A stretch of 64,000 nt of DNA from Hymenobacter metallicola (GCF_004745645.1 NZ_SRMB01000001.1:2418001-2482000), one strand, 5' to 3'. Counted from the stretch's first letter, positions 16,623 to 25,652 are shown. The notes: generated by a model from the sequence alone, not told the origin. A program made the numbers and translations.

Positions 16623-16871
16623 ATGTTCCGATCTGGCGCAGCTTTGGGGCTGCTTTTCACCCTGCTGGCCTGCAACCGCGCTACGCCGCCCACGGCTAGT
16701 GCTCCTTGCATTGACCCGACCAAAATCCGTAAGGACGCCATGTGCACCATGGATTATACACCCGTGTGCGGCTGCGACGGCAAAACCTACGGCAATGCCT
16801 GCGTAGCGACCAATGCCGGCGTTACGTCCTTTACCAAAGGGGAGTGCCCGCCCGCTTCCACCACCAACTAA
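16623..16871 (+). CDS. Kazal-type protease-inhibitor lipoprotein
   Basis: An 82-residue secreted protein. The start at 16623 gives a signal peptide with a lipobox (FTLLAC, Cys about 17). The mature part is a single Kazal domain: CTMDYTPVCGCDGKTYGNAC followed by a final Cys in KGEC, giving the expected Cys-rich pattern. Kazal domains block serine proteases by presenting a rigid loop, so this is probably a lipid-anchored inhibitor at the cell surface or in the periplasm. The cupin gene follows after 11 bp and is probably cotranscribed. Confidence 0.82.
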   Translation: MFRSGAALGLLFTLLACNRATPPTASAPCIDPTKIRKDAMCTMDYTPVCGCDGKTYGNACVATNAGVTSFTKGECPPASTTN

Positions 16872-16882
16872 CGACCTGCCTT

Positions 16883-17251
16883 ATGTCTGAAAAACGGTAT
16901 TTCCGTCAGCAAAACCCTTTTCGCGTCCCGACTACCGACGGCAAACTCATCGAGGAGCACATTGGCTGGGCCAGCACCCAGACCGGTGCGTACAGCGTGG
17001 CCCACATGGTAGCTCCGCCCCACTGGAGTGAGCCCCACCAGAACCCGGCGTTCGACGAAATCACCATCGTGGTGCGGGGGCAAAAGCGGTTTGAAGTCGA
17101 TGGCGACATCATTGAGCTCGGGGCCGGCGAGTCGCTGCTGATTAAGGCCGGAGCCCGGGTGCGCTACTCCAACCCCTTCGACGCGGAGTGCGAATACTGG
17201 TCGATTTGCGTACCGGCCTTTTCCATGGATACCGTCAACCGGGAAGAGTAG
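16883..17251 (+). CDS. Cupin domain protein
   Basis: A 122-residue single-domain cupin. The start at 16883 lies 11 bp after the Kazal gene. Cupin motif 1 is seen as PPHWSEPHQNPAFDEITIVVRG (His ligands and Glu), and motif 2 around GAGESLLIKAGARVRYSNP, where the usual His is replaced by Arg or Tyr. Small cupins bind a metal and act as isomerases, dioxygenases or sensors; the altered second motif leaves the metal site incomplete, so a binding role is possible. No catalytic role is proposed. It has no signal peptide. Confidence 0.75.
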   Translation: MSEKRYFRQQNPFRVPTTDGKLIEEHIGWASTQTGAYSVAHMVAPPHWSEPHQNPAFDEITIVVRGQKRFEVDGDIIELGAGESLLIKAGARVRYSNPFDAECEYWSICVPAFSMDTVNREE

Positions 17252-17345
17252 CCCTAGGCAACTCGTGCCGCCGCCGACAGCACTGCCGGGCTGGACATAT
17301 CTAGTATATTAGAGTCGGTCACCCTTCCCACCCACTTCACCACGT

Positions 17346-18203
17346 ATGGACCAGCGCATCATTAACCTGTTTGATGAGTATACCCACAAGCCGCTTAGCC
17401 GCAAGGAATTTATCGAGCGACTTGTGAAGCTGACCGGCGGAATGGCCCTGGCCATGTCGGCTCTCTCGGTGCTGGACCCCGGCTATGCCGAGGCGGCTAC
17501 CATTGAGGAAACCGATAAGAGTTTGGTGATTGAGGAAGTAACCTGGCCCGGCGACGAAACGGTGATGAAGGGCTACCTGGCCCGGCCGAAAGGCCGGAAG
17601 AAGCGCGGGGCCGTGGTGGTTATTCACGAAAACCGGGGCCTGACGCCCCACATCAAGGACGTGACGCGGCGCGTGGCCAAGGCTGGCTACCTGGCCCTGG
17701 GCGTGGACGCGCTGTCGCCGTTTGGGGGCACACCCGCCAACGAAGACGAAGGCCGCACCCTAATTGGCAAACTCAACGCCCAGCAGAACCTAAGTAACTA
17801 CCTACGGGCGCTGAACTACCTGCGCACCCGCCCCGACAGCAACGGCAAAACCGGGTGCGTGGGCTTTTGCTGGGGCGGGGCATTGGCCAACCAGCTGGCC
17901 GTGCACGACTCGCGGCTCAACGCAGCCGTAGCCTATTATGGCATGCAGCCCAAGGCCGAAGATGTACCCATGATCAAAGCGGCCGTGCTGCTGCACTACG
18001 GCGGCCTCGATGAGCGGGTCAATGCCGGGGCGGCGGCCTACGAAGCGGCTCTGAAAGCGGCCGGCGTATCCTATGAGCAGTTTATTTACGAGGGTGTCAA
18101 CCATGCCTTCAACAACGACTCTTCCCCGGCCCGCTACAATGCCGAAGCGGCCAAACTGGCCTGGGAACGAACCTTACGCCTGTTTCAGGAAAAGCTTTCC
18201 TAG
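17346..18203 (+). CDS. Dienelactone hydrolase family protein with exported N-terminus
   Basis: A 285-residue alpha/beta hydrolase. The N-terminus contains LSRKEFIERLVKLTGGMALAMSALSVL, which resembles a Tat-type leader (SRKEF in place of SRRxF) ending near the YAEAA site at about 54. The catalytic triad of the DLH family is visible: Cys in GFCWGG (about 176), Asp in GGLDERV (about 223) and His in NHAFNN (about 256). Family members open cyclic dienelactones or cleave other small esters; the true substrate here is unknown. A terminator follows at 18208-18242. Confidence 0.87.
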   Translation: MDQRIINLFDEYTHKPLSRKEFIERLVKLTGGMALAMSALSVLDPGYAEAATIEETDKSLVIEEVTWPGDETVMKGYLARPKGRKKRGAVVVIHENRGLTPHIKDVTRRVAKAGYLALGVDALSPFGGTPANEDEGRTLIGKLNAQQNLSNYLRALNYLRTRPDSNGKTGCVGFCWGGALANQLAVHDSRLNAAVAYYGMQPKAEDVPMIKAAVLLHYGGLDERVNAGAAAYEAALKAAGVSYEQFIYEGVNHAFNNDSSPARYNAEAAKLAWERTLRLFQEKLS

Positions 18204-18207
18204 CACG

Positions 18208-18242
18208 AAAAGGCCCGGTAGTCAGACTACCGGGCCTTTTTG
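18208..18242 (+). terminator. Terminator after dienelactone hydrolase gene
   Basis: A 15-bp perfect stem (AAAAGGCCCGGTAGT and complement), CAG loop, T-run at the end. It also faces the converging glycosidase gene and could serve both. Confidence 0.9.
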
Positions 18243-18266
18243 GTTGATCAAAGCCCCTGAATGCCC

Positions 18267-20999
18267 TCAGTCTACCTTTGTCAGGCGTAGATAGTCGAGC
18301 ATGGCTTGATTGACCTCGCCGTTCATATTCTCGTTGGCCGCTTCCAGGGTTAGCGTCAGCGGATGAGTGCCTTTTTCCAGGCGCACCAGCACCGGGTTAG
18401 AAAAGCCCCAGTCGGACCACTCCTCTACGCCGCGCTGGGGTAGCACCACCGTACCCAGGAGCTGCCGGCCGCGGCGCAGGGTCCGGATAGCGCACTTGTT
18501 GCTGGTATTGATGGGCCCGTTGCCGTTGGCATAGCGAAAGTCGATGGCGTAGAGGCCGGCGGCCGGCACCGTGACGGGTAGGGCCAGCGTCTTGTTCTGG
18601 GTTGTGCTGATTTCCACGAAGCCCTGGCCGGTGTAGCCTTGGTAGGGCTTAGGAGATTTAGAGCGGCCAGTACCCAGGTCATACACTCGGCTAAACTTCT
18701 CCCCTGCTACGGCCAGCGGCTCACTGGCAAACGACTCGTAGCCCTGGGCATCAATGGCGACAACCTGGTACTCGGCGTAGCCCGAAGTCGGCGGCACGGC
18801 AAACTCGGGCGTGGTGGCGCGGCCTACAAACTGACCGTTGCGCAGCACCTGGTAGGCCCGGGCACCCTCCACCGGGCTCCAGGTTAGCTGGCCGTTGGCA
18901 TAACGCACGACCGGGGTCATGGGCGAGACGTGGTGAGGCACGTGCGTAACTTTATAACTGACTTCGGGAGCACTGTTTACCAGTTTAATCTGCACAGTGT
19001 GGGTACCAGTCAGCGCGGCGGGCACGGTAGCATCGGGTAACTGCTGCCCATCAAGGGTAATCCTGTCGATGCGGTTGCCGAAGCCGACCATTTCGATGTT
19101 GAGCACGGCCTGGCGGTAGCGGAAGCCGGTGAGCCGGCGGGTGCCCTGCAGAGCCTGGGGCACGAAGGGCTGAAACCGCAGACCGTTGGGCTGAAAATCC
19201 ATGCCGAACAGACCTTTGTAGACCAGCCCCAGGCTGCCGGAAAGGCTCCAGAGCATCACGCTGCTATTGACCTGGGTTCCGGCAAAGTCGCCGTTGCTGG
19301 CCACGAAGTTTTCCTTGTTGGTCAGGAACAGCGCGGCGGGGCGGGCTACGGCCATCAGGCTTTCCAGAAAGGCGATTTCGTTGCCGACTTTGGCCGCCGC
19401 CAACCCCCAGTAGCTTTGCACAAACGGCCACACCGCGTTGTTGTGGTAGGGCGGAATGCCCGGAATCTGAGGATAGATGCAGGAAATGCCGTAGTCCATA
19501 ACGGGCGTGCGGGCCGCTACGCTTTGGGCCTGCTGGGACCCCGCCACGCCAAACAGGACATTTAGTGCTTCGCCCAGGGCCTCTGCGCGGGGCGAGATGA
19601 GCGGATATGCGCGGCCGTAGCGGAACTGGGCATAGTACCCTGCCTGCGGCAGCCACAAGTACTCGTTGATGCCGACCTTGAGGCGGGCGGCCCGCTCCCG
19701 GGCCCGGCCGGCCACTTCAGCCTGCCCCAGCTTTTCGGCCATGCGGGCCAGCACCTGATTGGCCTGAAAGTGCACGGCGTTGGTACCCAGGTTTTCCGAC
19801 TGGTAAATATCCACCGGCTGCATCCACTTCGGGTAAGTCTGCTCGCGCCAGTCCAGAAACGACGACTCGCCCCGTACCAGGCCCGTCGCGGGGTTGTAGG
19901 CGTTTACTATATCATCTTCGATGGAATTCTTGATAATCGGGTACACTTGCCGCAGCCAGGCTTCGTCGCCGGTAGTCAGGTAGATTTCCCAGGCCGCCAC
20001 GGCCCAGATCATCCGGTCGGTAGAGCACGGGTAGGCTCCGCCGGTGCCGGTATCCTGAATGATGCGGCCCCGGGGCGTGACTTTGCGCAGCAGGCTGGTT
20101 TTGGCCACCTCGGGCTGCAAAGCGGCCTGGGCCAGAATGATGGAGTAGCTGATGTCGCGCGTCCAGACGCCGGCCCACTCCTGCCCGGTGCGGAAAGTGC
20201 CGTCGGGCTCGACGGCGCGCCGGGCTTCTTCCAGGGCCAGGTTATAGAGCGCGTCGAGCAAGGGGTAGTCGGAGGTGAGCTGAGGAAAGGCAGCCACGTC
20301 GAGCGAGGCCTGCCAGCGGCTGGCGGTGGTTTCCTGGTCGGAATGGGCGTTGAGCACCACCGTGGTTTCAAAGATGCCGTTGCCGTCGGGGTCGGTCAGC
20401 TCCAGGCCGGGCTTGTTGATCAGGTTGTCGAAGTCCCAGCTGAGCGGGGCCGCGTTGCCGGCCACGAAGACGTGCTTGAAGTCGTCCTGGTAGAGCTTCT
20501 GCCCGTTGTAGAGCTCATAAAAGCCCTGCCGCTGCAAAGCCGCCCGCATGGGCCGCAAGTCCAGCCGAATCTTCAGCGGTGTGTTGGGGGCCAGGTAGGT
20601 ATCGGCCGGCACGGGCGCCGGGTCGAGGTACTGCTGGCCGAATACGATGAGCGGCGTTTCAAGCGGCTGCCCGGCCCGCGGCAGCGCCACGATGACGTGG
20701 TCCTGGCCGGGCGGCATCTCGTTGTCCTTGCCGTTGAGGCTGAACTTGAAGCTGATGCGCGGGCTCTGAAACGCGTTGGCCGGGCTGCGGTAGTTCGACG
20801 TCAGCTCCCGGCGTGACACCGCCCGGGCCACGTGCGGGCCCTGCACCACTGAGTCGGGGTACACGGTATAGGCGGCCGACTGCCAGACAGGCACGGCCGG
20901 GGCCGACGTAGTGGTTGAGGAAAGGGCGGGCGGGTTCTTGTGCACCTGGCAGGATCCTAAGGCGAGCAGTGAGAGGAATAGGCGGGCGGGGAATTTCAT
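18267..20999 (-). CDS. Six-hairpin glycosidase lipoprotein with Fn3 and carbohydrate-binding-like C-terminus
   Basis: A 910-residue envelope enzyme. A lipobox (LLALGSC, Cys 17) predicts lipid anchoring. Residues about 60-240 form a beta-rich domain. Residues about 250-640 carry (alpha/alpha)6-barrel features: GVWTRDISYSIILAQAAL, STDRMIWAVAAWEIY, SSFLDWREQTYPKWM, NNAVWPFVQSYWGLAAAK, NSSVMLWSLSGSLGLVYKGL. These recall glycoside hydrolase families with six-hairpin barrels such as GH63/GH37/GH78. Residues about 715-800 look like an Fn3 module and about 800-905 like a CBM6/35-type module. It probably cleaves an oligosaccharide at the cell surface. I cannot name the substrate, and no SusC/SusD pair is nearby. 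Confidence 0.7.
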   Translation of the reverse strand: MKFPARLFLSLLALGSCQVHKNPPALSSTTTSAPAVPVWQSAAYTVYPDSVVQGPHVARAVSRRELTSNYRSPANAFQSPRISFKFSLNGKDNEMPPGQDHVIVALPRAGQPLETPLIVFGQQYLDPAPVPADTYLAPNTPLKIRLDLRPMRAALQRQGFYELYNGQKLYQDDFKHVFVAGNAAPLSWDFDNLINKPGLELTDPDGNGIFETTVVLNAHSDQETTASRWQASLDVAAFPQLTSDYPLLDALYNLALEEARRAVEPDGTFRTGQEWAGVWTRDISYSIILAQAALQPEVAKTSLLRKVTPRGRIIQDTGTGGAYPCSTDRMIWAVAAWEIYLTTGDEAWLRQVYPIIKNSIEDDIVNAYNPATGLVRGESSFLDWREQTYPKWMQPVDIYQSENLGTNAVHFQANQVLARMAEKLGQAEVAGRARERAARLKVGINEYLWLPQAGYYAQFRYGRAYPLISPRAEALGEALNVLFGVAGSQQAQSVAARTPVMDYGISCIYPQIPGIPPYHNNAVWPFVQSYWGLAAAKVGNEIAFLESLMAVARPAALFLTNKENFVASNGDFAGTQVNSSVMLWSLSGSLGLVYKGLFGMDFQPNGLRFQPFVPQALQGTRRLTGFRYRQAVLNIEMVGFGNRIDRITLDGQQLPDATVPAALTGTHTVQIKLVNSAPEVSYKVTHVPHHVSPMTPVVRYANGQLTWSPVEGARAYQVLRNGQFVGRATTPEFAVPPTSGYAEYQVVAIDAQGYESFASEPLAVAGEKFSRVYDLGTGRSKSPKPYQGYTGQGFVEISTTQNKTLALPVTVPAAGLYAIDFRYANGNGPINTSNKCAIRTLRRGRQLLGTVVLPQRGVEEWSDWGFSNPVLVRLEKGTHPLTLTLEAANENMNGEVNQAMLDYLRLTKVD

Positions 21000-21124
21000 A
21001 CAAAGCAGACGTGGCGGGCCCCTAAGCTACGCGCCGAATGGAAAAAATGGCGCCGGCCCCAACGCACAACGCCCCGGCAGACGAGCAACCGGGGCGTTGG
21101 CAAAGCGGCCGGAAACGGCCGGCT

Positions 21125-22675
21125 TTACTGGGTCTTGCTGGCGGTGGGCAGCGGCTTGCGGGGCAGTTTCTGGTCGCGCATGGCCGCGTTGTACACAAAG
21201 GAAGCTACGACCACGGCGGCCTGCTTTAGGTCGTTGGCCGGCAGCCGCTCATAGGTATCCATGTTGGTGTGGTGGGTGCGGGTGCCGTAGTCCAGCGGGT
21301 CCTGAATGAACTGAAAGCCCGGCAGGCCCACCGCGTCGAAGGAAAGGTGGTCGGTGCCGCCGGTGTTGCGCAGCGTCACGGTCGAGGCACCCAGGTCGGC
21401 CAGGGGCTTGAGCCAGTCGGTGAAGATGGGGGCCGCTGCCTCATTGCCCTGGGCATAGATGCCCCGGATTTTGCCCGCGCCGTTGTCCAGGTTGAAGTAA
21501 GCGGCCACCTTGGCGTGGTCGGGCAGCAGCTGCATGGTAGCCGGGTCGGCAAAGTGGTTTTTCACGTAGTTTTTCGAGCCGTGCAGTCCCTGCTCCTCTT
21601 CGCCCCACAAGGCAATGCGAATCGTGCGCCGGGGCTTCACGCCGGTGGCCTGCAGAATGCGCACGGCTTCCATCATCACGGCGCAGCCGGCGGCATTGTC
21701 GGTGGCCCCGCTGGCGGCGTGCCAGGAGTCGAGGTGGCCCCCCAGCATCACGACTTCATTCTTGAGCTTTTTATCGGTGCCGGGAATTTCCGCTACCACG
21801 TTGTAGCCCTTCAGGTCCTGGGTTTGAAAGCGGGTGCGGGTTTCCAGCTCAATTTCCACCGGTAGCCCGGCCTCGGCCAGGCGAATCAGCCGCAGCTGAT
21901 CTTCGGGTGCCATTTCCATTTCCGGCAGTACCGGTTTGGCATCGGCCGCGTAGGGCGCGCCGTTGCTGGTAAAGAACGTACCGTCGGAGCCCCCGCGGCT
22001 GCTGAGCACGGCCACGGCCCCTTCGCTGAGGTAGAAGTCCGCCATTTTGGCTCGTAGCGCAATCTGGGCCCGGCGGGCCGCCAGCCGCTCGGCATCGGCC
22101 GGGGCCGCGGGCGAGGCAGCCGGCGCCTCGGCCATCTTTTTCAGTTCCTCGTCGGTGTAGCGGCGGGCATCCGGCTCGAAGGTCGTTTGGGGCGGGGTAG
22201 CTACTTCCGTCAGCACGATTTTATCCCGCAGCCGGCCCTTGTACTGGTCGAGGTCGGCTTCGGTACTGGCTTTAACCACGATTACCTGCTTTTTCACCGG
22301 GCCGCTGGTGGAGGGCGTCCAGGCTTTGGGCGCCCCAATCAGGGTATGGTAGTAGGGCGCCGTCATGGCCACGTACGACTTCTCAATATCCCAGCCCCGG
22401 CCAAAAGTGCCCCAGGGCTCAATGTTGGCATTCACCAAGCCCCAGCTGGTGAGCTGCTTTTTCGTCCACTCGTTGGCCCGCTGCAGCCCCTGGGAATTAG
22501 CCAGGCGCGGCCCACTGACGTCAGTAAGGTAGAAGGCGGTTTCCATCACCTTGGAGCGGTTCAGGCCTTCGTCCCGAATTTTATCGAGTACAGCTTGGTC
22601 GAGTTTCTGGCCCGACTGGGCATAGGCCGGAACGGCGAGCAGGGCCGCCCCTGTGAAGAGGAGTAGTTGGTTCAT
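21125..22675 (-). CDS. Secreted M28 family metallopeptidase (aminopeptidase-type)
   Basis: A 516-residue exported di-zinc peptidase. I start at the ATG at 22675 rather than the in-frame TTG three codons upstream; it gives a clean signal peptide (LLLFTGAALLAVPAYA, cut before QSG). A PA-like insert lies at about 130-260. The M28 core follows: GGHLDSWHAASGATDNAAG (zinc His and Asp), WGEEEQGLHGS (catalytic Glu pair), NTGGTDHLSFDAVGLPG and TRTHHTNMDTYERL (final zinc His). It cuts N-terminal residues from peptides in the periplasm or outside. It lies upstream of the glycosidase on the same strand with a 125-bp gap. Confidence 0.9.
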   Translation of the reverse strand: MNQLLLFTGAALLAVPAYAQSGQKLDQAVLDKIRDEGLNRSKVMETAFYLTDVSGPRLANSQGLQRANEWTKKQLTSWGLVNANIEPWGTFGRGWDIEKSYVAMTAPYYHTLIGAPKAWTPSTSGPVKKQVIVVKASTEADLDQYKGRLRDKIVLTEVATPPQTTFEPDARRYTDEELKKMAEAPAASPAAPADAERLAARRAQIALRAKMADFYLSEGAVAVLSSRGGSDGTFFTSNGAPYAADAKPVLPEMEMAPEDQLRLIRLAEAGLPVEIELETRTRFQTQDLKGYNVVAEIPGTDKKLKNEVVMLGGHLDSWHAASGATDNAAGCAVMMEAVRILQATGVKPRRTIRIALWGEEEQGLHGSKNYVKNHFADPATMQLLPDHAKVAAYFNLDNGAGKIRGIYAQGNEAAAPIFTDWLKPLADLGASTVTLRNTGGTDHLSFDAVGLPGFQFIQDPLDYGTRTHHTNMDTYERLPANDLKQAAVVVASFVYNAAMRDQKLPRKPLPTASKTQ

Positions 22676-22753
22676 AGCACGCAAGAAAGAGGCACAACGG
22701 TTTCAGAAGCTAAAGTAACAGAAGCCGCCGGGCCGTTGCAGCGTGCTGCGCCG

Positions 22754-23176
22754 CTAGTGGGGAAGCTGCTGGCTGAAATGCGCCTGCAGGATGCCCTCTA
22801 CTTTCTCCTTAGTCAGGGGCTTGTTCAGGAAGCCCGCAATGTTGAGGGCCTCTACCCGCTGCACATCGCGGGGATGAAGCGAGGTAGTGAGCATAATAAT
22901 CACGCTTGGATGCTGCTGCGCCGCCTCCAACTGCTCGTAGGCATCCAGAAAATCGAAGCCGTTCATTACGGGCATATTCACATCCAGCAGTACCAGGGCC
23001 GGGCAATCGGCGGGGGAAGACGAGGCGCAATTTTCCTCGATTAGCGCAATTGCCTCTTTGCCGTTGAGAGCCACTAATAGTTTTTCAGCCAGGCCCAGCT
23101 CATCGAGCAAGCGCTGGTTGAGAAAGTTGGTGATAGGATCGTCGTCAACAAGCAAGACACAGGAAAGCTTTTGCAT
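22754..23176 (-). CDS. Single-domain response regulator
   Basis: A 140-residue CheY-like receiver with no output domain. The acidic pocket (DDD at 11-13), phospho-acceptor Asp65 in LLDVNMP, Thr97/98 and Lys119 in FLNKPL are all present, so it should be phosphorylatable. Single-domain regulators of this type act by protein contact or in a phosphorelay. It lies 187 bp downstream of a PAS kinase on the same strand, its likely partner, but that kinase lacks the phosphoacceptor His, so the phosphate donor is unclear. Confidence 0.9.
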   Translation of the reverse strand: MQKLSCVLLVDDDPITNFLNQRLLDELGLAEKLLVALNGKEAIALIEENCASSSPADCPALVLLDVNMPVMNGFDFLDAYEQLEAAQQHPSVIIMLTTSLHPRDVQRVEALNIAGFLNKPLTKEKVEGILQAHFSQQLPH

Positions 23177-23363
23177 GCGAAAGGAAAAGTGCGCAAAAAC
23201 CGCTTTCGGCAGCGGTTAATTCCCCGCATACGTAACAAAGCAGGTACTGTTGGCAAGAAATTCCAAAATTCCGCTTTCCTTTTGCCCTCACCCTTTCTAG
23301 TAGCACCATTCTCAACAGCTTACGTACAACATTCGGCTGCGACGGGTAATCCGTAGCCGGTGG

Positions 23364-24452
23364 CTAGGGTACCAGGGGCAGCATAACCAGGCAGGTGGTG
23401 CCGTTTCCTTCCCGGCTGCGCACCGAAATACTTCCCCCGTGCAGCTCAGCCAGCATCTTGCATAAGGATAGCCCCACACCTAGTGTGGTTTCGCCGCGTA
23501 GGCCGGGCCGGCGGGCGGGCGTGAACCGCTCAAACACCCGGGGCAGCAAGTTCTCCGGAATCCCGATGCCGTTGTCGCTGACCGTTACCTGGACCCACTG
23601 ACTGCCAACGACCATAAGTTGAATGAGCAACTCGCCTCCGTCGGGCGTAAACTTCAGGGCGTTGCTAAGCAGGTTGGTCAGAATCTGTAGAAACTTGTTG
23701 ACGTCAATCTTCGCATACACCGGGTACGAAGGACACTGCACCTTCAGGGTGTGGGCCGCCAGGTCCGCCGCCTTGGGGTAGTCCTGCAGCAGCAGGCGGA
23801 TCTTTTCGCCGAGGTCGACCCGCTGTAGATGCAAGGAAACAGCCGCCGAAGTCTGAAGCTCCTCGCTGACAAACTCCTGAATCCGCCGCACGCCTTCCTG
23901 CCCCCGGGCCTCGATGCGCTCCAGGCTCTGAAGCAGCCGCACCCGAATAAAGCTGTTTACCTCGTCCTCAGCATTCTGGTGCAGGTTCTGGGAAAGCACC
24001 AGCATGTCGGATAAGTCGACGGACAGAATTTCCAACAGCAAGTTTTTGCGGGCGTTGAATCTATCGGCGTGGGCTTTGTACTGCTGGGCCACGCTCACGT
24101 CGCGCAGCTGGCCTCCTACCCAGCCCGCGTCCGCACTACGCGGCAGAAAGCTCGGGGTAAGCTCCAGCCATTGCACCCGCTCGCCTGGCAACAGCAGCCG
24201 AAATACGACTTCTTCGTGCAACTCCCCCTGCCGCCACCGGTGCCAGCATTCAGCCAGGTAGTCTCGGTCGTCGGGGTGCAGGCGGTTGAGCAAGGCGGGC
24301 AGTTCCTCATTCACCTGGTCCCGACGGCCGTGCAACACCCATTCGTAGGCGGCATTCACAAACACCACCCGGCCGCTAGCTAGGTCGTACACAAACTGCA
24401 CCTGTGGGTGGGTCTGGGCTTGCTCCAGCAAAAATTGGCCTATATCCAGCAT
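23364..24452 (-). CDS. PAS-domain sensor kinase lacking the phosphoacceptor histidine
   Basis: A 362-residue soluble protein. Residues about 10-125 form a PAS domain (FVYDLASGRVVFVNAAYEWVL onward). Residues about 133-200 align with a dimerisation helix, but the H-box reads EILSVDLSD: Val145 (codon GTC at 24018-24020, minus strand) stands where His is expected. The ATPase domain is intact: N-box NLLSNALKF, G1 DNGIGIP, F-box FERF and G2 GVGLSLCK. So it can probably bind ATP but not autophosphorylate in the usual way. No transmembrane segment. It resembles the kinase at 35230-36432, which keeps its His. The receiver gene follows. Confidence 0.88.
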   Translation of the reverse strand: MLDIGQFLLEQAQTHPQVQFVYDLASGRVVFVNAAYEWVLHGRRDQVNEELPALLNRLHPDDRDYLAECWHRWRQGELHEEVVFRLLLPGERVQWLELTPSFLPRSADAGWVGGQLRDVSVAQQYKAHADRFNARKNLLLEILSVDLSDMLVLSQNLHQNAEDEVNSFIRVRLLQSLERIEARGQEGVRRIQEFVSEELQTSAAVSLHLQRVDLGEKIRLLLQDYPKAADLAAHTLKVQCPSYPVYAKIDVNKFLQILTNLLSNALKFTPDGGELLIQLMVVGSQWVQVTVSDNGIGIPENLLPRVFERFTPARRPGLRGETTLGVGLSLCKMLAELHGGSISVRSREGNGTTCLVMLPLVP

Positions 24453-24715
24453 ACCCTCGTGTGTGAGTAGAAATTTATTGGCAGACCACCCCGGATGGCG
24501 ACTACATGGTTGAGGTGGGCATTTATTCTAGTTGAACGTACGCGTAGGTCGCGCACTGGTTCGTGTTGCGTGGCGGTCTGATTTACGCACCGTTGGGTCA
24601 CTTTTCCTTGATAAAAACAATTTAGCCCAACAGCCCGACAATGGGCCCCCGCCTACGCTTGGGCTTGGCAAGAATTATCGGACAAGGGGGCGTATTGCCC
24701 GTACTAGCAGAGCAT

Positions 24716-25288
24716 ATGAAGTGGTTGCTCTACCTAAGCTTAACGGCACTTTGGACTGGTTGCGCGGAGAAAAAGCCGGCAGCCCGGCAGTTTCGGTTCT
24801 ATGACTTCGACCTGATTGTTACCATCCGCGACGCGGTGGGCGGCATCCGGGAACGGTATATTCTGGCCAACCTCAAGCCCACAAACCGAAGAGAGAATAG
24901 CGGCATCGGGCCGGCCGTGCGCCTGGGCCCCGACACGCTGCACCTGGTGAAGTATGCTACTTCCTCGAACAGGCAGAAAAGAATCCGCCAGCTGGCCGAC
25001 CCGCGCGACACCACGCGCCTGGCCCTGCGCCCCGGGCAGCTTGATACGCTCTACTCGTTGACCACGGCCCTGTTTGCGCTGCCCCCCGCCCAGAACCTGA
25101 CTCCCGACAGCCTCCCGCCCCCTCCGGCCGCTGCTGGCGACCTTTCGGCCACGGTGGAACTCAACCTGGGGCCCCGCGGCAACCACTACAAAGCCTTCGT
25201 GCCGAATACAGCACACCATTTCGCGCTGCATGCCTACCTCCTGCGCTTGGTAGCCCAGTACCGCCGGCAGCATCCACCGGTAACGTAA
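24716..25288 (+). CDS. Small lipoprotein of unknown function
   Basis: A 190-residue protein. I start at the ATG at 24716, which gives a short signal peptide with a lipobox (ALWTGC, Cys about 15) followed by AEKKPAARQ. The mature part has a beta-rich first half (FYDFDLIVTIRDAVGG) and a Pro-rich linker (TPDSLPPPPAAAG) before a final strand region. The frame is open upstream but that part has no sensible N-terminus. I do not recognise the family. It is probably anchored to a membrane facing the periplasm. It precedes the monooxygenase-like gene by 71 bp. Confidence 0.6.
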   Translation: MKWLLYLSLTALWTGCAEKKPAARQFRFYDFDLIVTIRDAVGGIRERYILANLKPTNRRENSGIGPAVRLGPDTLHLVKYATSSNRQKRIRQLADPRDTTRLALRPGQLDTLYSLTTALFALPPAQNLTPDSLPPPPAAAGDLSATVELNLGPRGNHYKAFVPNTAHHFALHAYLLRLVAQYRRQHPPVT

Positions 25289-25359
25289 TCGTAACGCATA
25301 GGCAGGGGCGGAAGTACGGCAGAAAGCTTATCTTCAACAGCTTACTCACTGCTACTACG

Positions 25360-25650
25360 ATGACCGTCGAATACATCCGCTACCGCATTGCCGCCGACCA
25401 GCAGCCGGCCTTTGTAGCAGCCCTGCGCCAGGCCAACGAGCTGCTGGCCCAGTCCCCCGACTGCCTCCGCTACGAGCTGACGCACTGCGAGGAAGACCCC
25501 GAACTGTTCATCTGGCGCATCGAGTGGACCTCGGTAGACCGTCACCTCAACGGCTTCCGCAAAAGCCCGGCCTTTGGGGCGTTCTTTCAGCTGGTGAAGC
25601 CGTTTTACCAGAGCATTCAGGAGATGAACCACTACGCGGTGGTGGAGTAA
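25360..25650 (+). CDS. Antibiotic biosynthesis monooxygenase (ABM)-like small protein
   Basis: A 96-residue dimeric ferredoxin-like alpha/beta-barrel protein. It has the ABM pattern: YIRYRIAADQQPAFVAALRQA, then LAQSPDCLRYELTHCEEDPELFIWRIEWTS, and a C-terminal FFQLVKPFYQ helix. Members range from quinone-forming oxygenases to small regulatory or heme-handling proteins, so a specific reaction cannot be given. The next gene (ankyrin) starts 2 bp after its stop, so they are cotranscribed and may be translationally coupled. Confidence 0.8.
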   Translation: MTVEYIRYRIAADQQPAFVAALRQANELLAQSPDCLRYELTHCEEDPELFIWRIEWTSVDRHLNGFRKSPAFGAFFQLVKPFYQSIQEMNHYAVVE

Positions 25651-25652
25651 TA

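Noticed and set aside
19770-20816. Plus-strand frame of 348 codons opposite the glycosidase
   Set aside because: A shadow frame; the minus strand has the lipobox and (alpha/alpha)6 features.
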